NCBI GenBank assembly: GCA_964436005.1
Contig: CAYTBK010000037.1
Location: 1-31,416 of the forward strand
DNA length: 31,416 bases
Source of the DNA: JAGNHB01 sp964436005
GTDB taxonomy: Bacteria > Acidobacteriota > JAAYUB01
Direction: 5' to 3'
Both the position numbers and the translations under genes were made by a program. Under the pieces are notes generated by a model, which did not search any database, was not told the origin of the DNA, and worked only from the letters and a program-made list of their open reading frames with translations. How positions within the stretch are numbered: position 1 is the stretch's first letter; each line of letters starts with the position of its first letter. Positions 7,154-14,798 of this stretch are shown one piece after another.

Positions 7154-7624
7154 CTACCAGCGGAAGTGAGCGAAGGCCTTGTTGGCTTCGGCCATCTTGT
7201 GGGTGTCTTCCCGCTTCTTGATGGTGGCGCCGCGCTCGTTGAAGGCGTCGATGAGTTCGGAGGCCAGGCGTTCGCCCATGGACTTCTCACCGCGGCCCCG
7301 GGAATAGCCGATCAGCCAGCGGATGGCCAGGGACTGCTGACGCTCCATGCGAACCTCGACGGGGACCTGGTAGTTAGACCCGCCCACGCGGCGCGACTTG
7401 ACTTCCATGAGCGGCTTGGCGTTCTGCAAGGCGCGCTTGAACACCTTGAAAGGCTCTTCCTTGGTCTTCCGGGCGATGATTTCCATGGCGTCGTAGAAGA
7501 TGCTTTCCGCCGTGGTCTTTTTGCCCCGCGTCATCATGCAGTTGATGAACTTGGTGACAATTTCGCTGTTGTATACGGGGTCGGGTTGAACGTGACGCTT
7601 GGGAACTTCTCTTCTTCTCGGCAT
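7154..7624 (-). CDS. rpsG: 30S ribosomal protein S7
   Basis: S7 nucleates assembly of the 30S head by binding the 3' major domain of 16S rRNA. The 156-residue protein begins MPRRREVPKRHVQPDP and contains MTRGKKTTAESIFYDAM and NYQVPVEVR, all typical of bacterial S7; the length is the usual 156. It starts 15 bp after rpsL with a GAGG site before ATG 7624. A terminator follows its stop codon. Confidence 0.97.
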   Translation of the reverse strand: MPRRREVPKRHVQPDPVYNSEIVTKFINCMMTRGKKTTAESIFYDAMEIIARKTKEEPFKVFKRALQNAKPLMEVKSRRVGGSNYQVPVEVRMERQQSLAIRWLIGYSRGRGEKSMGERLASELIDAFNERGATIKKREDTHKMAEANKAFAHFRW

Positions 7625-7639
7625 GATTCTATTCCTCGC

Positions 7640-8029
7640 TTATTTCTTGGCGGCCGAGGCCTTCGGGCGCTTGGTGCCGTACTTGGAACGGGACTGGTTG
7701 CGCTTGTCTACCCCGCCGCAGTCCAGAGTGCCACGGACGATGTGGTAGCGGACGCCCGGAAGGTCCTTCACGCGGCCCCCGCGGACCAGCACGATATTGT
7801 GCTCCTGCAGGGAATGCCCCTCGCCGGGGATGTAGGTGGTGATTTCGATGCCGTTCGTGAGGCGAACACGTGCCACCTTGCGCAAAGCCGAGTTGGGCTT
7901 CTTCGGCGTCGTGGTGTACACACGGGTGCAGACGCCCCTGCGCTGAGGACAATCCTGCAGGGCCGGTGCCTTGGTTTTGATCTTGACTCTTTCCCTGCTA
8001 TGCCTGACCAATTGATTGATAGTGGGCAC
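7640..8029 (-). CDS. rpsL: 30S ribosomal protein S12
   Basis: S12 acts in decoding accuracy at the 30S A site. The 129-residue protein begins MPTINQLVRHSRERV and includes TTPKKPNSALRKVARV with the lysine that confers streptomycin sensitivity when unchanged, and the loop GGRVKDLPGVRYH with the aspartate that is methylthiolated in many bacteria. Initiation is at GTG (8027-8029) with AAAGGAG upstream. It is the first gene of the leftward ribosomal unit, with a candidate promoter at 8095-8123. Confidence 0.97.
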   Translation of the reverse strand: MPTINQLVRHSRERVKIKTKAPALQDCPQRRGVCTRVYTTTPKKPNSALRKVARVRLTNGIEITTYIPGEGHSLQEHNIVLVRGGRVKDLPGVRYHIVRGTLDCGGVDKRNQSRSKYGTKRPKASAAKK

Positions 8030-8065
8030 GTTCCGACTCCTTTCGTAGTTGTCAATCGCTATCGC

Positions 8066-8081
8066 AGGCGGAAATCCGCCT
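8066..8081 (-). other. Hairpin in the rpsL leader
   Basis: AGGCGGA (8066-8072) and TCCGCCT (8075-8081) form a perfect 7-bp inverted repeat within the presumed rpsL leader. It could be a site for translational feedback by a ribosomal protein, but it does not resemble a known leader closely enough to say so. Confidence 0.4.
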
Positions 8082-8094
8082 CCGAAGCTGCAGA

Positions 8095-8123
8095 ACCTTA
8101 TCAGCCTGGAAGCACATTGTCAA
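8095..8123 (-). promoter_or_regulatory. rpsL: Candidate rpsL promoter
   Basis: On the minus strand a perfect TTGACA (8118-8123) is followed after 17 bp by TAAGGT (8095-8100), a poor -10 box. The exact -35 and spacing and the position about 65 bp before the rpsL start support it. Confidence 0.55.
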
Positions 8124-8185
8124 GCGCATTGTTTCATGATCCACAAAAAAGGCGTTTTCTCTTCCGTTCCGGCCGTCGGACGTGT

Positions 8186-8191
8186 TATATA
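8186..8191 (+). promoter_or_regulatory. Possible -10 box for the RDD-family gene
   Basis: TATATA lies 30 bp before the ATG at 8221 in the 191-bp divergent gap shared with rpsL. No convincing -35 box is seen 16-18 bp upstream, so this is tentative. Confidence 0.3.
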
Positions 8192-8220
8192 GTCGTTAAT
8201 TACCGGCTTAAGGGCGCAAT

Positions 8221-10284
8221 ATGGACATTGAACTTCTCAGCAACAAGATTTATCTGATCAAGACGAGGACCATTCCGCCAGGCTTCTCCTTCGACGTCCA
8301 CTACTGCCGCTGGGTCAGCCCCCGCGCCACGGACCTCCGCATCGACAAGCGCATCGACGTGCCCTACCCGAACATCACCTTCGTCGAAGCGCACTGCACC
8401 GGGGACCACCATACCGGGGACCGCTTCATCGACATCGGCGTGGCCGGCTTCCCCAAGCTGTTCCGCATGCCCTTCGCCGCGCTGTCGCCGAACGAGTTCC
8501 GCTTCCCCAGCAAGAACATCGACCACAGCATCCGCCACGCGGTGACGGAAATCATCAAGAACGGGCGGATCCTCTCCATGGGCGAGGACATGTTCCGCTT
8601 CCTCACCGGGAAAAGCATCCTCTGCCTGGAAAACCCCATCATGGTCGAGGCCCACGTGGGCGCCCTCTTCTCCCTGGTGCGCGACAAAGTGCCCTTCCGT
8701 TGCGACTCTTGCCGGAAATTCCTGTGGATCGCCATGAGCAAGCTGCCGGCCCGCCCGACCAAGGCGCGCTGCCCCGCCTGCACCTTCATGCTGCAGATCG
8801 AGACGCCCAAGGGCATCGACCTGAAGCTCAAGCGCTTCATCGACGAGGAGGCCCATCGGTCGGGCAAGACGGGCGACATCATCGTCTCCCAGACTGGCCA
8901 GATCATGTCGCCGAAAACGGCCGAGATCTTCGGGGGGCTGCCGCTCCTGGAAGGGACCGGCGTATCCGAGGAGGAACCCATCCAGACGTCCGGCGAGAAG
9001 GACATCTCCAAGACGACGGACATGGCCCGCGCCTCCACCTTCGATCTGGACATCGACAGCATCCTGGGCGGCCGGAAGACGGAGACTCCGGCGCCGGCCC
9101 CCGCCACCGAAGCGCCGCCCCCTTCCCGCGGGACGCCGGTGGACGACCTGGAACTGGACTTCGGCGACAATACCCCCATCGACTTCGACCAGACCTCGGC
9201 GCCGAGGACCCCTGCCCACGCCGGGGCGGCCCCTTCCATCGAACTGGACGACGACTTCATCAGCAAGATCCTCCCTTCGTCCGCGCCGGCCAAGGCCGCC
9301 TCGGCGGAGCCGGCCGCGGCGGAACCCGCCCCGGCGCCGGCCGCCGAGCTCGAGACTTCGCACCCCGGCCTGGTGGAAATCCCCAAGGAATCGTCGGGAA
9401 GAATCTGCCCGGTTTGCGGGGAGGACGTGGGCGACGCGAAGATTTGCCCCGCCTGCCACGTGGAGCAGTTCGACAGCCTCCGCCTGGAGGAGACGAACCC
9501 CGGCCTCGCCGCCTCCGCGGAAGTCGAGAACGCCCTGATGGAGGAATTCCAGTTCGAAACCAGCCTGCAGGAAAGCGTCCCCTCGCCCGCGCCCGTTCCG
9601 GAACAGGCCCCGGCGGCGGCCGAGAGTCAGAAAAGGGAAGGGGAGGAAGCCCCCAAGAGCGAGGGCCCCATCCCCTTCTGGGAAGAAAAGGTCTGGTCCC
9701 TGAAAATCGGGGAGGAGTACTACACCGACCTGGACATCCGCACCGTGGAGGAGTGGATTCACTCCGGCTCCGTCATCGAGACGGACATGGTCCGCAAGGG
9801 CGAAACCCGCTGGGCCGAGATCGGCACGGTCCCCTATTTCCGGCAGGCCTTCGCCATGGCCAGAAACAGTGTCCCCCTGGACGGGACCGACCAACCGCTG
9901 TACGCTCCGGCCACCATGAACCAGCGGATGACCGCCTTCCTGATCGACGCACCCATCGTCGGCGGCCTGGCTGCCGCGGGGTTTTTCCTCGGACGAACCA
10001 TCTCCTCCGAAGGCATCACATTCTCCATCATCCTGGCCGTGGCGCTGCCCCTCATCTACCTGGCCACCGGAAACGGCATCCTGGGCATCACCGTGGGAAA
10101 AAGCATCATGAAAATCAGGGTGATCGGGAAATCGGGAATGCCCATCGGCTTCGTGGGCGGCCTGATCCGCACGGTTTCGTCGCTGGTCACCGTGGGCATC
10201 GGCTTCCTGTGGGCCTCCAAAGCCAAGTACAACCAGTCTTTCTACGACAAGGCGGCCAACTGTTACGTCGTCAGCACAGAATAG
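8221..10284 (+). CDS. Membrane protein with two zinc ribbons, a GYF_2-like domain and a C-terminal RDD domain
   Basis: The 687-residue protein has an unusual order of parts. Residues 1-157 form a soluble domain I do not recognise. A CxxC...CxxC zinc ribbon (RCDSCRKFLW then RCPACTF) spans about 159-190. A Pro/Ala/Glu-rich low-complexity linker follows, with a second zinc ribbon (ICPVCGED then ICPACH) near 395-415. A GYF_2/DUF4339-like domain, WSLKIGEEYYTDLDIRTVEEW through PYFRQAF, lies at about 490-543. The end is an RDD-type membrane domain with MNQRMTAFLIDAPIVGG near 563 and several helices. RDD proteins are integral membrane proteins of mostly unknown function, some linked to ion transport. 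No enzyme motif is visible. ATG 8221 has a modest AAGGG site. Confidence 0.75.
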   Translation: MDIELLSNKIYLIKTRTIPPGFSFDVHYCRWVSPRATDLRIDKRIDVPYPNITFVEAHCTGDHHTGDRFIDIGVAGFPKLFRMPFAALSPNEFRFPSKNIDHSIRHAVTEIIKNGRILSMGEDMFRFLTGKSILCLENPIMVEAHVGALFSLVRDKVPFRCDSCRKFLWIAMSKLPARPTKARCPACTFMLQIETPKGIDLKLKRFIDEEAHRSGKTGDIIVSQTGQIMSPKTAEIFGGLPLLEGTGVSEEEPIQTSGEKDISKTTDMARASTFDLDIDSILGGRKTETPAPAPATEAPPPSRGTPVDDLELDFGDNTPIDFDQTSAPRTPAHAGAAPSIELDDDFISKILPSSAPAKAASAEPAAAEPAPAPAAELETSHPGLVEIPKESSGRICPVCGEDVGDAKICPACHVEQFDSLRLEETNPGLAASAEVENALMEEFQFETSLQESVPSPAPVPEQAPAAAESQKREGEEAPKSEGPIPFWEEKVWSLKIGEEYYTDLDIRTVEEWIHSGSVIETDMVRKGETRWAEIGTVPYFRQAFAMARNSVPLDGTDQPLYAPATMNQRMTAFLIDAPIVGGLAAAGFFLGRTISSEGITFSIILAVALPLIYLATGNGILGITVGKSIMKIRVIGKSGMPIGFVGGLIRTVSSLVTVGIGFLWASKAKYNQSFYDKAANCYVVSTE

Positions 10285-10290
10285 GCGGCC

Positions 10291-10313
10291 GGGGCGGCGA
10301 CGGCCGCCCCTTT
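10291..10313 (+). terminator. Probable terminator after the RDD-family gene
   Basis: GGGGCGGC (10291-10298) and GCCGCCCC (10303-10310) form a perfect 8-bp stem with a 4-nt loop followed by TTT, just 7 bp after the stop codon. Confidence 0.6.
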
Positions 10314-10348
10314 CCGGCCGTCTCGCGCATCTGCGCCTGAACGCCACG

Positions 10349-10377
10349 TTTACATCCGGAGAAAATTCCGTTATAGT
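10349..10377 (+). promoter_or_regulatory. ileS: Near-consensus promoter of ileS
   Basis: TTTACA (10349-10354) and TATAGT (10372-10377) are separated by 17 bp, each matching five of six sigma-70 consensus bases. Transcription should begin near 10384, so the ATG at 10376 cannot be the start and ATG 10412 is supported. Confidence 0.75.
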
Positions 10378-10411
10378 GCCGCCCCGTGATTTTATGCGGG
10401 AAGGAGATCCC

Positions 10412-13249
10412 ATGAGCGCGCCCGTAACCGTCAAAGATTCCGTGAACCTGCCCAAGACGAAATTCAAGATGCAGGCCAGCCTGGCCCAGAACGAGCCCAA
10501 AATGCTGAAGTTCTGGGAGGAACTGGGGCTCTACGCCAAGACCCTGGCCAAAAACGCCGGCCGCCGGCCCTACATTCTGCACGACGGGCCTCCCTACGCC
10601 AACGGCAACATCCACCTCGGACACGCCCTGAACAAGATTCTCAAGGATTTCATCGTCAAGTACAAATCCATGAAGGGATTCTATGCGCCGTACGTCCCGG
10701 GCTGGGACTGCCACGGCCTGCCCATCGAAAAGAAGATGGAATCCGAACTGGGCTTCGACCGGAAAAAGATGGACATTTTGGAGTTCCGCCACCGGTGCCG
10801 GGAGTACGCCGAGACGTACGTGGGCATCCAGCGGGAGCAGTTCAAGCGCCTGGGCATCTTCGGCGACTGGGACAACCCGTACCGGACCATGTCCTTCGAC
10901 TACGAGGCCACCATCGCCCGGGTGTTCGGCGACTTCGTCGGCATGGGCAGCGTGCACCAGGGCGCCAAACCCGTCCTGTGGTGCCTGTCCTGCCAGACCG
11001 CCCTGGCCGAAGCGGAAGTGGAGTACGAGGACCACGAGTCGCCGTCGGTCTTCGTCCGTTTCCCGGCCCGGGGGGACTTCTCCGAGGTGGTCCCCGAACT
11101 GGCCGGGAAAAACGTGGACGTGGTGATCTGGACCACCACACCGTGGACCCTGCCGGCCAACCTGGCCATCGCCCTGCACCCCGACTACGAATACGTTGCC
11201 CTGGAGAAGGAAGGAACCGTGCACATCGTGGCGGAGGGCCTGGCGAACGCCTTCATGGCCGCCTGCGGCCTCGAGGGCTCGACGGTGGCCGCCCGCTTCA
11301 AGGGCGCCCGGCTGGAAGGAAAGGCCTGCCGGCACCCCTTCCTCGAACGGGACTCCGTCCTGGTGCTCGCCGACTACGTCACCCTCGACCAGGGCACCGG
11401 CTGCGTCCACACGGCGCCCGGCCACGGCCAGGAAGACTACGTCACCGGCCAGCGCTACGGCATCCCGCCCCTCTGCCCGGTGGACCACGAAGGCCGCTTC
11501 ACCGAAGAGGGCGGCGAGTACGCCGGCCTGAGTGTTTTCGAGGCCAATCCGAAAATTGTATCCATGATGCGCGAGAAGGGCGTCCTGCTCCACTCCGACT
11601 CCATCGCCCACAGCTACCCGCACTGCTGGCGCTGCCACAACCCGGTGATCTTCCGCTCCACGCCCCAGTGGTTCATCTCCATGGAGGCGGGGAACCTGCG
11701 CCAGCGCGCCCTGGAAGAGATCGGGAAGGTGTCCTGGTACCCGTCCTGGGGGCAGGACCGCATCTCCAACATGATCGCCAACCGCCCCGACTGGTGCATC
11801 TCGCGTCAGCGGTACTGGGGTTCGCCCATCACCGTCTTCTTTTGCCGGGATTGCGGGGAAACCCTCATGCGACGCGACATCATCCACCACGTGGCCGACA
11901 TTTTCGCCCGCGAAGGAGCGGACGCCTGGTACGCCCGCCCGGCTTCGGAGCTGTTGCCGCCGGGCACCTGCTGCCCCAAGTGCAAGGGGACCGAGTTCGA
12001 CAAGGAGTTCGACATCCTGGATGTCTGGTTCGATTCCGGCGTCAGCTACCGGGCGCTCAGCCAGGCCCGGCCCGACCACCCCTGGCCGGCCGACATGTAC
12101 CTGGAAGGCGGCGACCAGTTCCGGGGCTGGTTCCACTCCTCGCTGCTGGCCTCCCTGGGCTGCGCCGGCGCCTCCCCCTACCGGGAAGTGCTCACCCACG
12201 GCTGGGCGCTGGACAAAGACGGCCTGGCCATGTCCAAGAGCCGCGGCAACGTGGTGGAACCCCAGGAGATCATCAAGGAGGCGGGGGCCGAGATCCTGCG
12301 CCTGTGGGTCGGCTCCTGCGAATACAAGGAAGACCTGCGCATCTCCACGGAATCCCTGGACCGCCTCAAGGAGGCCTACCGGAAGATCCGCAACACCATG
12401 CGCTACCTGCTGGCCAACCTCTTCCGGGAAACCGGCGGGGAGGAGGTCGACCGCCAGGCCGACGCCTTCAACTTCGACCCGCAGCGGCACGTGGTTCCCC
12501 GCGAGGCGCTGCAGGAAATCGACCGCTGGGCCCTGGCGCGCCTGGGCCGGGTCGCCGCCCAGTGCGAAGCGGCGTACGAGCGCTACGATTTTCACGTGGT
12601 CTACCACATCCTGCACAACTTCTGCGCCGTGGACCTCTCGGCCATCTACTTCGACATCCTCAAGGACCGACTCTACACGGCCGGGGCCGCCTCCCCCGAG
12701 CGGCGCAGTGCGCAGACCGCCCTGTGGGGCGTCCTCCACTCGCTGGTCCGCCTGCTGGCCCCCATCCTCCCCTTCACCACGGAGGAAGTGTGGCAGAAGA
12801 TGCGGGAATTCACCCCCCTGGCCGAATCGGTCCACCTCTCCGATTTCCCGTCGGAAGCGTCCGCCTGGGCGGACGATGAGCTGACCGGCCGCTGGGAGAA
12901 GGTCCTCGCGCTGCGGGACCAGGTCAGCAAGGCCCTGGAGACAGCCCGGCAGTCCGGCGCCATCGGCAACTCCCTGGAAGCGAAGGTGACGCTCACGGCG
13001 GCCCCGTCGGAAGCCGCGTTCCTCGCCCCCTACGCGGATCAACTCCGCTTTCTCTTCATCGTTTCCGACGTCCGCCTGGAAACGGCGGCAGGAACCCCGG
13101 AAGGTTCCCCGGTCATCCAAGTGGAACGAGTCGGGGGCGCCAAGTGCGAGCGGTGCTGGAACTACTCCACCCGCGTCGGCGAATTTGCGGACTTCCCCAC
13201 GGTGTGCGAACGCTGCATCGGGGTGGTCCGGGACCTCGCCGCCCAGTGA
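10412..13249 (+). CDS. ileS: Isoleucyl-tRNA synthetase
   Basis: This enzyme charges tRNA-Ile with isoleucine and edits valine. The 945-residue protein is the usual length for the bacterial type. Class I motifs are present: the HIGH motif as PPYANGNIHLGHALNK at about residues 55-71 and KMSKS as LAMSKSRGNVV near 605. The editing domain contains WTTTPWTLPANLA, and WFDSG lies in the returning catalytic part. The C-terminus has a zinc finger, KCERCWNY then CERCIGVV, typical of the type without the mupirocin-resistant extension. ATG 10412 has AAGGAG 5-6 nt upstream and a strong promoter behind it. lemA follows 29 bp later and may be co-transcribed. Confidence 0.97.
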   Translation: MSAPVTVKDSVNLPKTKFKMQASLAQNEPKMLKFWEELGLYAKTLAKNAGRRPYILHDGPPYANGNIHLGHALNKILKDFIVKYKSMKGFYAPYVPGWDCHGLPIEKKMESELGFDRKKMDILEFRHRCREYAETYVGIQREQFKRLGIFGDWDNPYRTMSFDYEATIARVFGDFVGMGSVHQGAKPVLWCLSCQTALAEAEVEYEDHESPSVFVRFPARGDFSEVVPELAGKNVDVVIWTTTPWTLPANLAIALHPDYEYVALEKEGTVHIVAEGLANAFMAACGLEGSTVAARFKGARLEGKACRHPFLERDSVLVLADYVTLDQGTGCVHTAPGHGQEDYVTGQRYGIPPLCPVDHEGRFTEEGGEYAGLSVFEANPKIVSMMREKGVLLHSDSIAHSYPHCWRCHNPVIFRSTPQWFISMEAGNLRQRALEEIGKVSWYPSWGQDRISNMIANRPDWCISRQRYWGSPITVFFCRDCGETLMRRDIIHHVADIFAREGADAWYARPASELLPPGTCCPKCKGTEFDKEFDILDVWFDSGVSYRALSQARPDHPWPADMYLEGGDQFRGWFHSSLLASLGCAGASPYREVLTHGWALDKDGLAMSKSRGNVVEPQEIIKEAGAEILRLWVGSCEYKEDLRISTESLDRLKEAYRKIRNTMRYLLANLFRETGGEEVDRQADAFNFDPQRHVVPREALQEIDRWALARLGRVAAQCEAAYERYDFHVVYHILHNFCAVDLSAIYFDILKDRLYTAGAASPERRSAQTALWGVLHSLVRLLAPILPFTTEEVWQKMREFTPLAESVHLSDFPSEASAWADDELTGRWEKVLALRDQVSKALETARQSGAIGNSLEAKVTLTAAPSEAAFLAPYADQLRFLFIVSDVRLETAAGTPEGSPVIQVERVGGAKCERCWNYSTRVGEFADFPTVCERCIGVVRDLAAQ

Positions 13250-13278
13250 CAGGAAGACTACAAACAGGAGGATAGTGC

Positions 13279-13860
13279 ATGAAACCGTTGTGGATTGTGC
13301 TCGGGGTGATCGGCATCGTCGTCGTTGTCCTGATCTTCTCGTACATCAGCATGTACAACAACCTCGTCCGGATGGACGAGAACGTCAAGGAGAAGTTCGG
13401 CAACATCCAAAGCGCCTACCAGCGCCGGGCCGACCTGATCCCCAACCTGGTGTCCACCGTCCAGGGCTACGCCGCGCATGAAAAGGGCGTCCTGGAAGCC
13501 GTCACCCAGGCGCGGGCCTCGGCCTCCCAGGTCAAGCTCGACCTGAACGACGCCAAGTCCCTGCAGCAGTACCAGGCGGCCCAGGGCGAACTCAGCGGCG
13601 CCCTCAGCCGGCTCCTCGTCACGGTGGAGAAGTATCCCGACCTCAAGGCCAACCAGAACTTCATGGCCCTGCAGGACGAGCTGTCCGGCACCGAAAACCG
13701 GATCAAGCAGGCCCGGAACGACTACAACGCCTCCGTCAAGGAGTACAACACCTACGTCCGCGGCTTCTTCGTCAGCATGTTCATGAGCGGGAAATTCCCC
13801 GTGCGCGAGATGTTCGAGGCCGACAAGGGCGCCGAGAAGGCCCCCCAGGTGAAGTTCTGA
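13279..13860 (+). CDS. lemA: LemA family protein
   Basis: The 193-residue protein has one N-terminal membrane helix (residues 4-25) and then the LemA helical bundle: YNNLVRMDENVKEKFGNIQ, YQRRADLIPNLV, and a C-terminal TENRIKQARNDYNASVKEYN segment. LemA proteins are widespread, small envelope-associated proteins of unclear role, often next to TPM-domain or HtpX genes. Here neither partner is present, and it lies between ileS and pgpA. ATG 13279 has a perfect AGGAGG 7 nt upstream. Confidence 0.93.
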   Translation: MKPLWIVLGVIGIVVVVLIFSYISMYNNLVRMDENVKEKFGNIQSAYQRRADLIPNLVSTVQGYAAHEKGVLEAVTQARASASQVKLDLNDAKSLQQYQAAQGELSGALSRLLVTVEKYPDLKANQNFMALQDELSGTENRIKQARNDYNASVKEYNTYVRGFFVSMFMSGKFPVREMFEADKGAEKAPQVKF

Positions 13861-13869
13861 CAATCGGGC

Positions 13870-13891
13870 GGGGGAGGGGACACCCTCCCCC
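13870..13891 (+). terminator. GC hairpin after lemA, possible terminator
   Basis: GGGGGAGGG (13870-13878) and CCCTCCCCC (13883-13891) form a perfect 9-bp stem with a 4-nt loop, starting 10 bp after the lemA stop. No T-run follows, so termination would be weak or factor-dependent. Confidence 0.45.
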
Positions 13892-14062
13892 GGTCCATTC
13901 CGGGAGACGAGGACTTCGGAGTGCGGCAGCGAATCCCCGAACGGCCGCGTTTCGTTGTCTTTTCTCGACCAGGACCGGGCGCCGGCCCGGCCATTCCCCG
14001 GAATAACCGGGAAAAGCGACTGGGCGGCCCGAACCGGGCGGCCCGAGAATCGAGAAGGACCT

Positions 14063-14581
14063 ATGCACGCTACCCCACCAACTGACCCGAAAGGTGAAAC
14101 CAGGCTCACCGCCGCGCCGGCCTACCTCCTGGCGACCTTCTTCGGCGTAGGCTACTGCCCGTTGGCTCCGGGCACCGCCGGTTCCCTCGTCGCCGTGCTC
14201 CTGCTTTGGCCGCTGCGAGACTTTCTGCCGCTCCACCCCGTCCTCTTCCCCGCGACCGTGGCCCTGCTGGCCGCCGCCGGGGTCTGGGCCGCCTGGCAGG
14301 TGGAACGCCGCGAGGGCAAGGAAGACCCCTCCATCGTCGTCGTCGACGAGGTCTGCGGGCAGTGGCTGGCCTTCTCCCTGCTGCCCGTGCTCACCTGGAA
14401 GATCCTGCTGCTGGGCCTGGTGGCCTTCCGCGTTTTCGACATCTTCAAGCCCTGGCTGGTGCGGAAAGCGGAAAAGCTCCCCGGCGGCCTCGGCATCATG
14501 GCCGACGACCTGCTGGCCGGCATCTACGCCTGCGTCGTGGTGCAGGCCGCCTGCCGCTTTTTCCTCCCCGCGCTCCTCTGA
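14063..14581 (+). CDS. pgpA: Phosphatidylglycerophosphatase A
   Basis: PgpA removes the phosphate from phosphatidylglycerophosphate to give phosphatidylglycerol at the inner membrane. The 172-residue protein shows the family motifs: ATFFGVGYCPLAPGTAGS near the N-terminus, VVDEVCGQWLAF, FRVFDIFKPW, and GGLGIMADDLLAGIYA near the end, which hold the acidic residues needed for activity. Several hydrophobic helices agree with an integral membrane enzyme. ATG 14063 is chosen because AAGGA lies just before it and the family motif begins soon after; an open frame runs back to 13955 but that part looks non-coding. Confidence 0.93.
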   Translation: MHATPPTDPKGETRLTAAPAYLLATFFGVGYCPLAPGTAGSLVAVLLLWPLRDFLPLHPVLFPATVALLAAAGVWAAWQVERREGKEDPSIVVVDEVCGQWLAFSLLPVLTWKILLLGLVAFRVFDIFKPWLVRKAEKLPGGLGIMADDLLAGIYACVVVQAACRFFLPALL

Positions 14582-14798
14582 AGACGGTTTGCTCTACGCT
14601 CGGGATTGATTGCGTTCCCCAATCAGGATAATATTCCTTCTTCGATCAAACGAACGAGCCCAGGCCCGGTCGGGACGGACAAGGTCTTTCGCACAGCTCC
14701 AGACGAGTCCGGCCCGGTGGCCGGCCGGCCATCGCGGCCGCGGGGCCGACGGCCTTCTGCGCCAGGCGGGCACCATCAATCTGCCTTGGGGGGAACCA
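14582..14798 (+). other. Intergenic leader before the metallophosphoesterase gene
   Basis: This 217-bp gap holds a candidate promoter at its left end and a very GC-rich second half with runs such as GGCCGGCCGGCC near 14720-14735. No known riboswitch or small RNA was recognised. Confidence 0.5.
14606..14634 (+). promoter_or_regulatory. Candidate promoter of the metallophosphoesterase gene
   Basis: TTGATT (14606-14611) is followed after 17 bp by TAATAT (14629-14634), or after 15 bp by GATAAT (14627-14632). The region is locally AT-rich within GC-rich surroundings. It would leave a leader of roughly 160 nt. Confidence 0.45.

Noticed and set aside
10376..10411. Upstream ATG of ileS at 10376
   Set aside because: It lies inside the -10 box of the promoter, so it cannot be on the transcript; ATG 10412 has a proper AAGGAG.
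8200..10500. A 766-codon antisense frame opposite the RDD-family gene
   Set aside because: The plus-strand product has zinc ribbons and membrane helices, while the antisense product shows none and overlaps the ileS start.
10271..13120. A 949-codon antisense frame opposite ileS
   Set aside because: ileS is certain from its motifs, and the antisense product has no family features; codon bias of ileS alone creates the frame.
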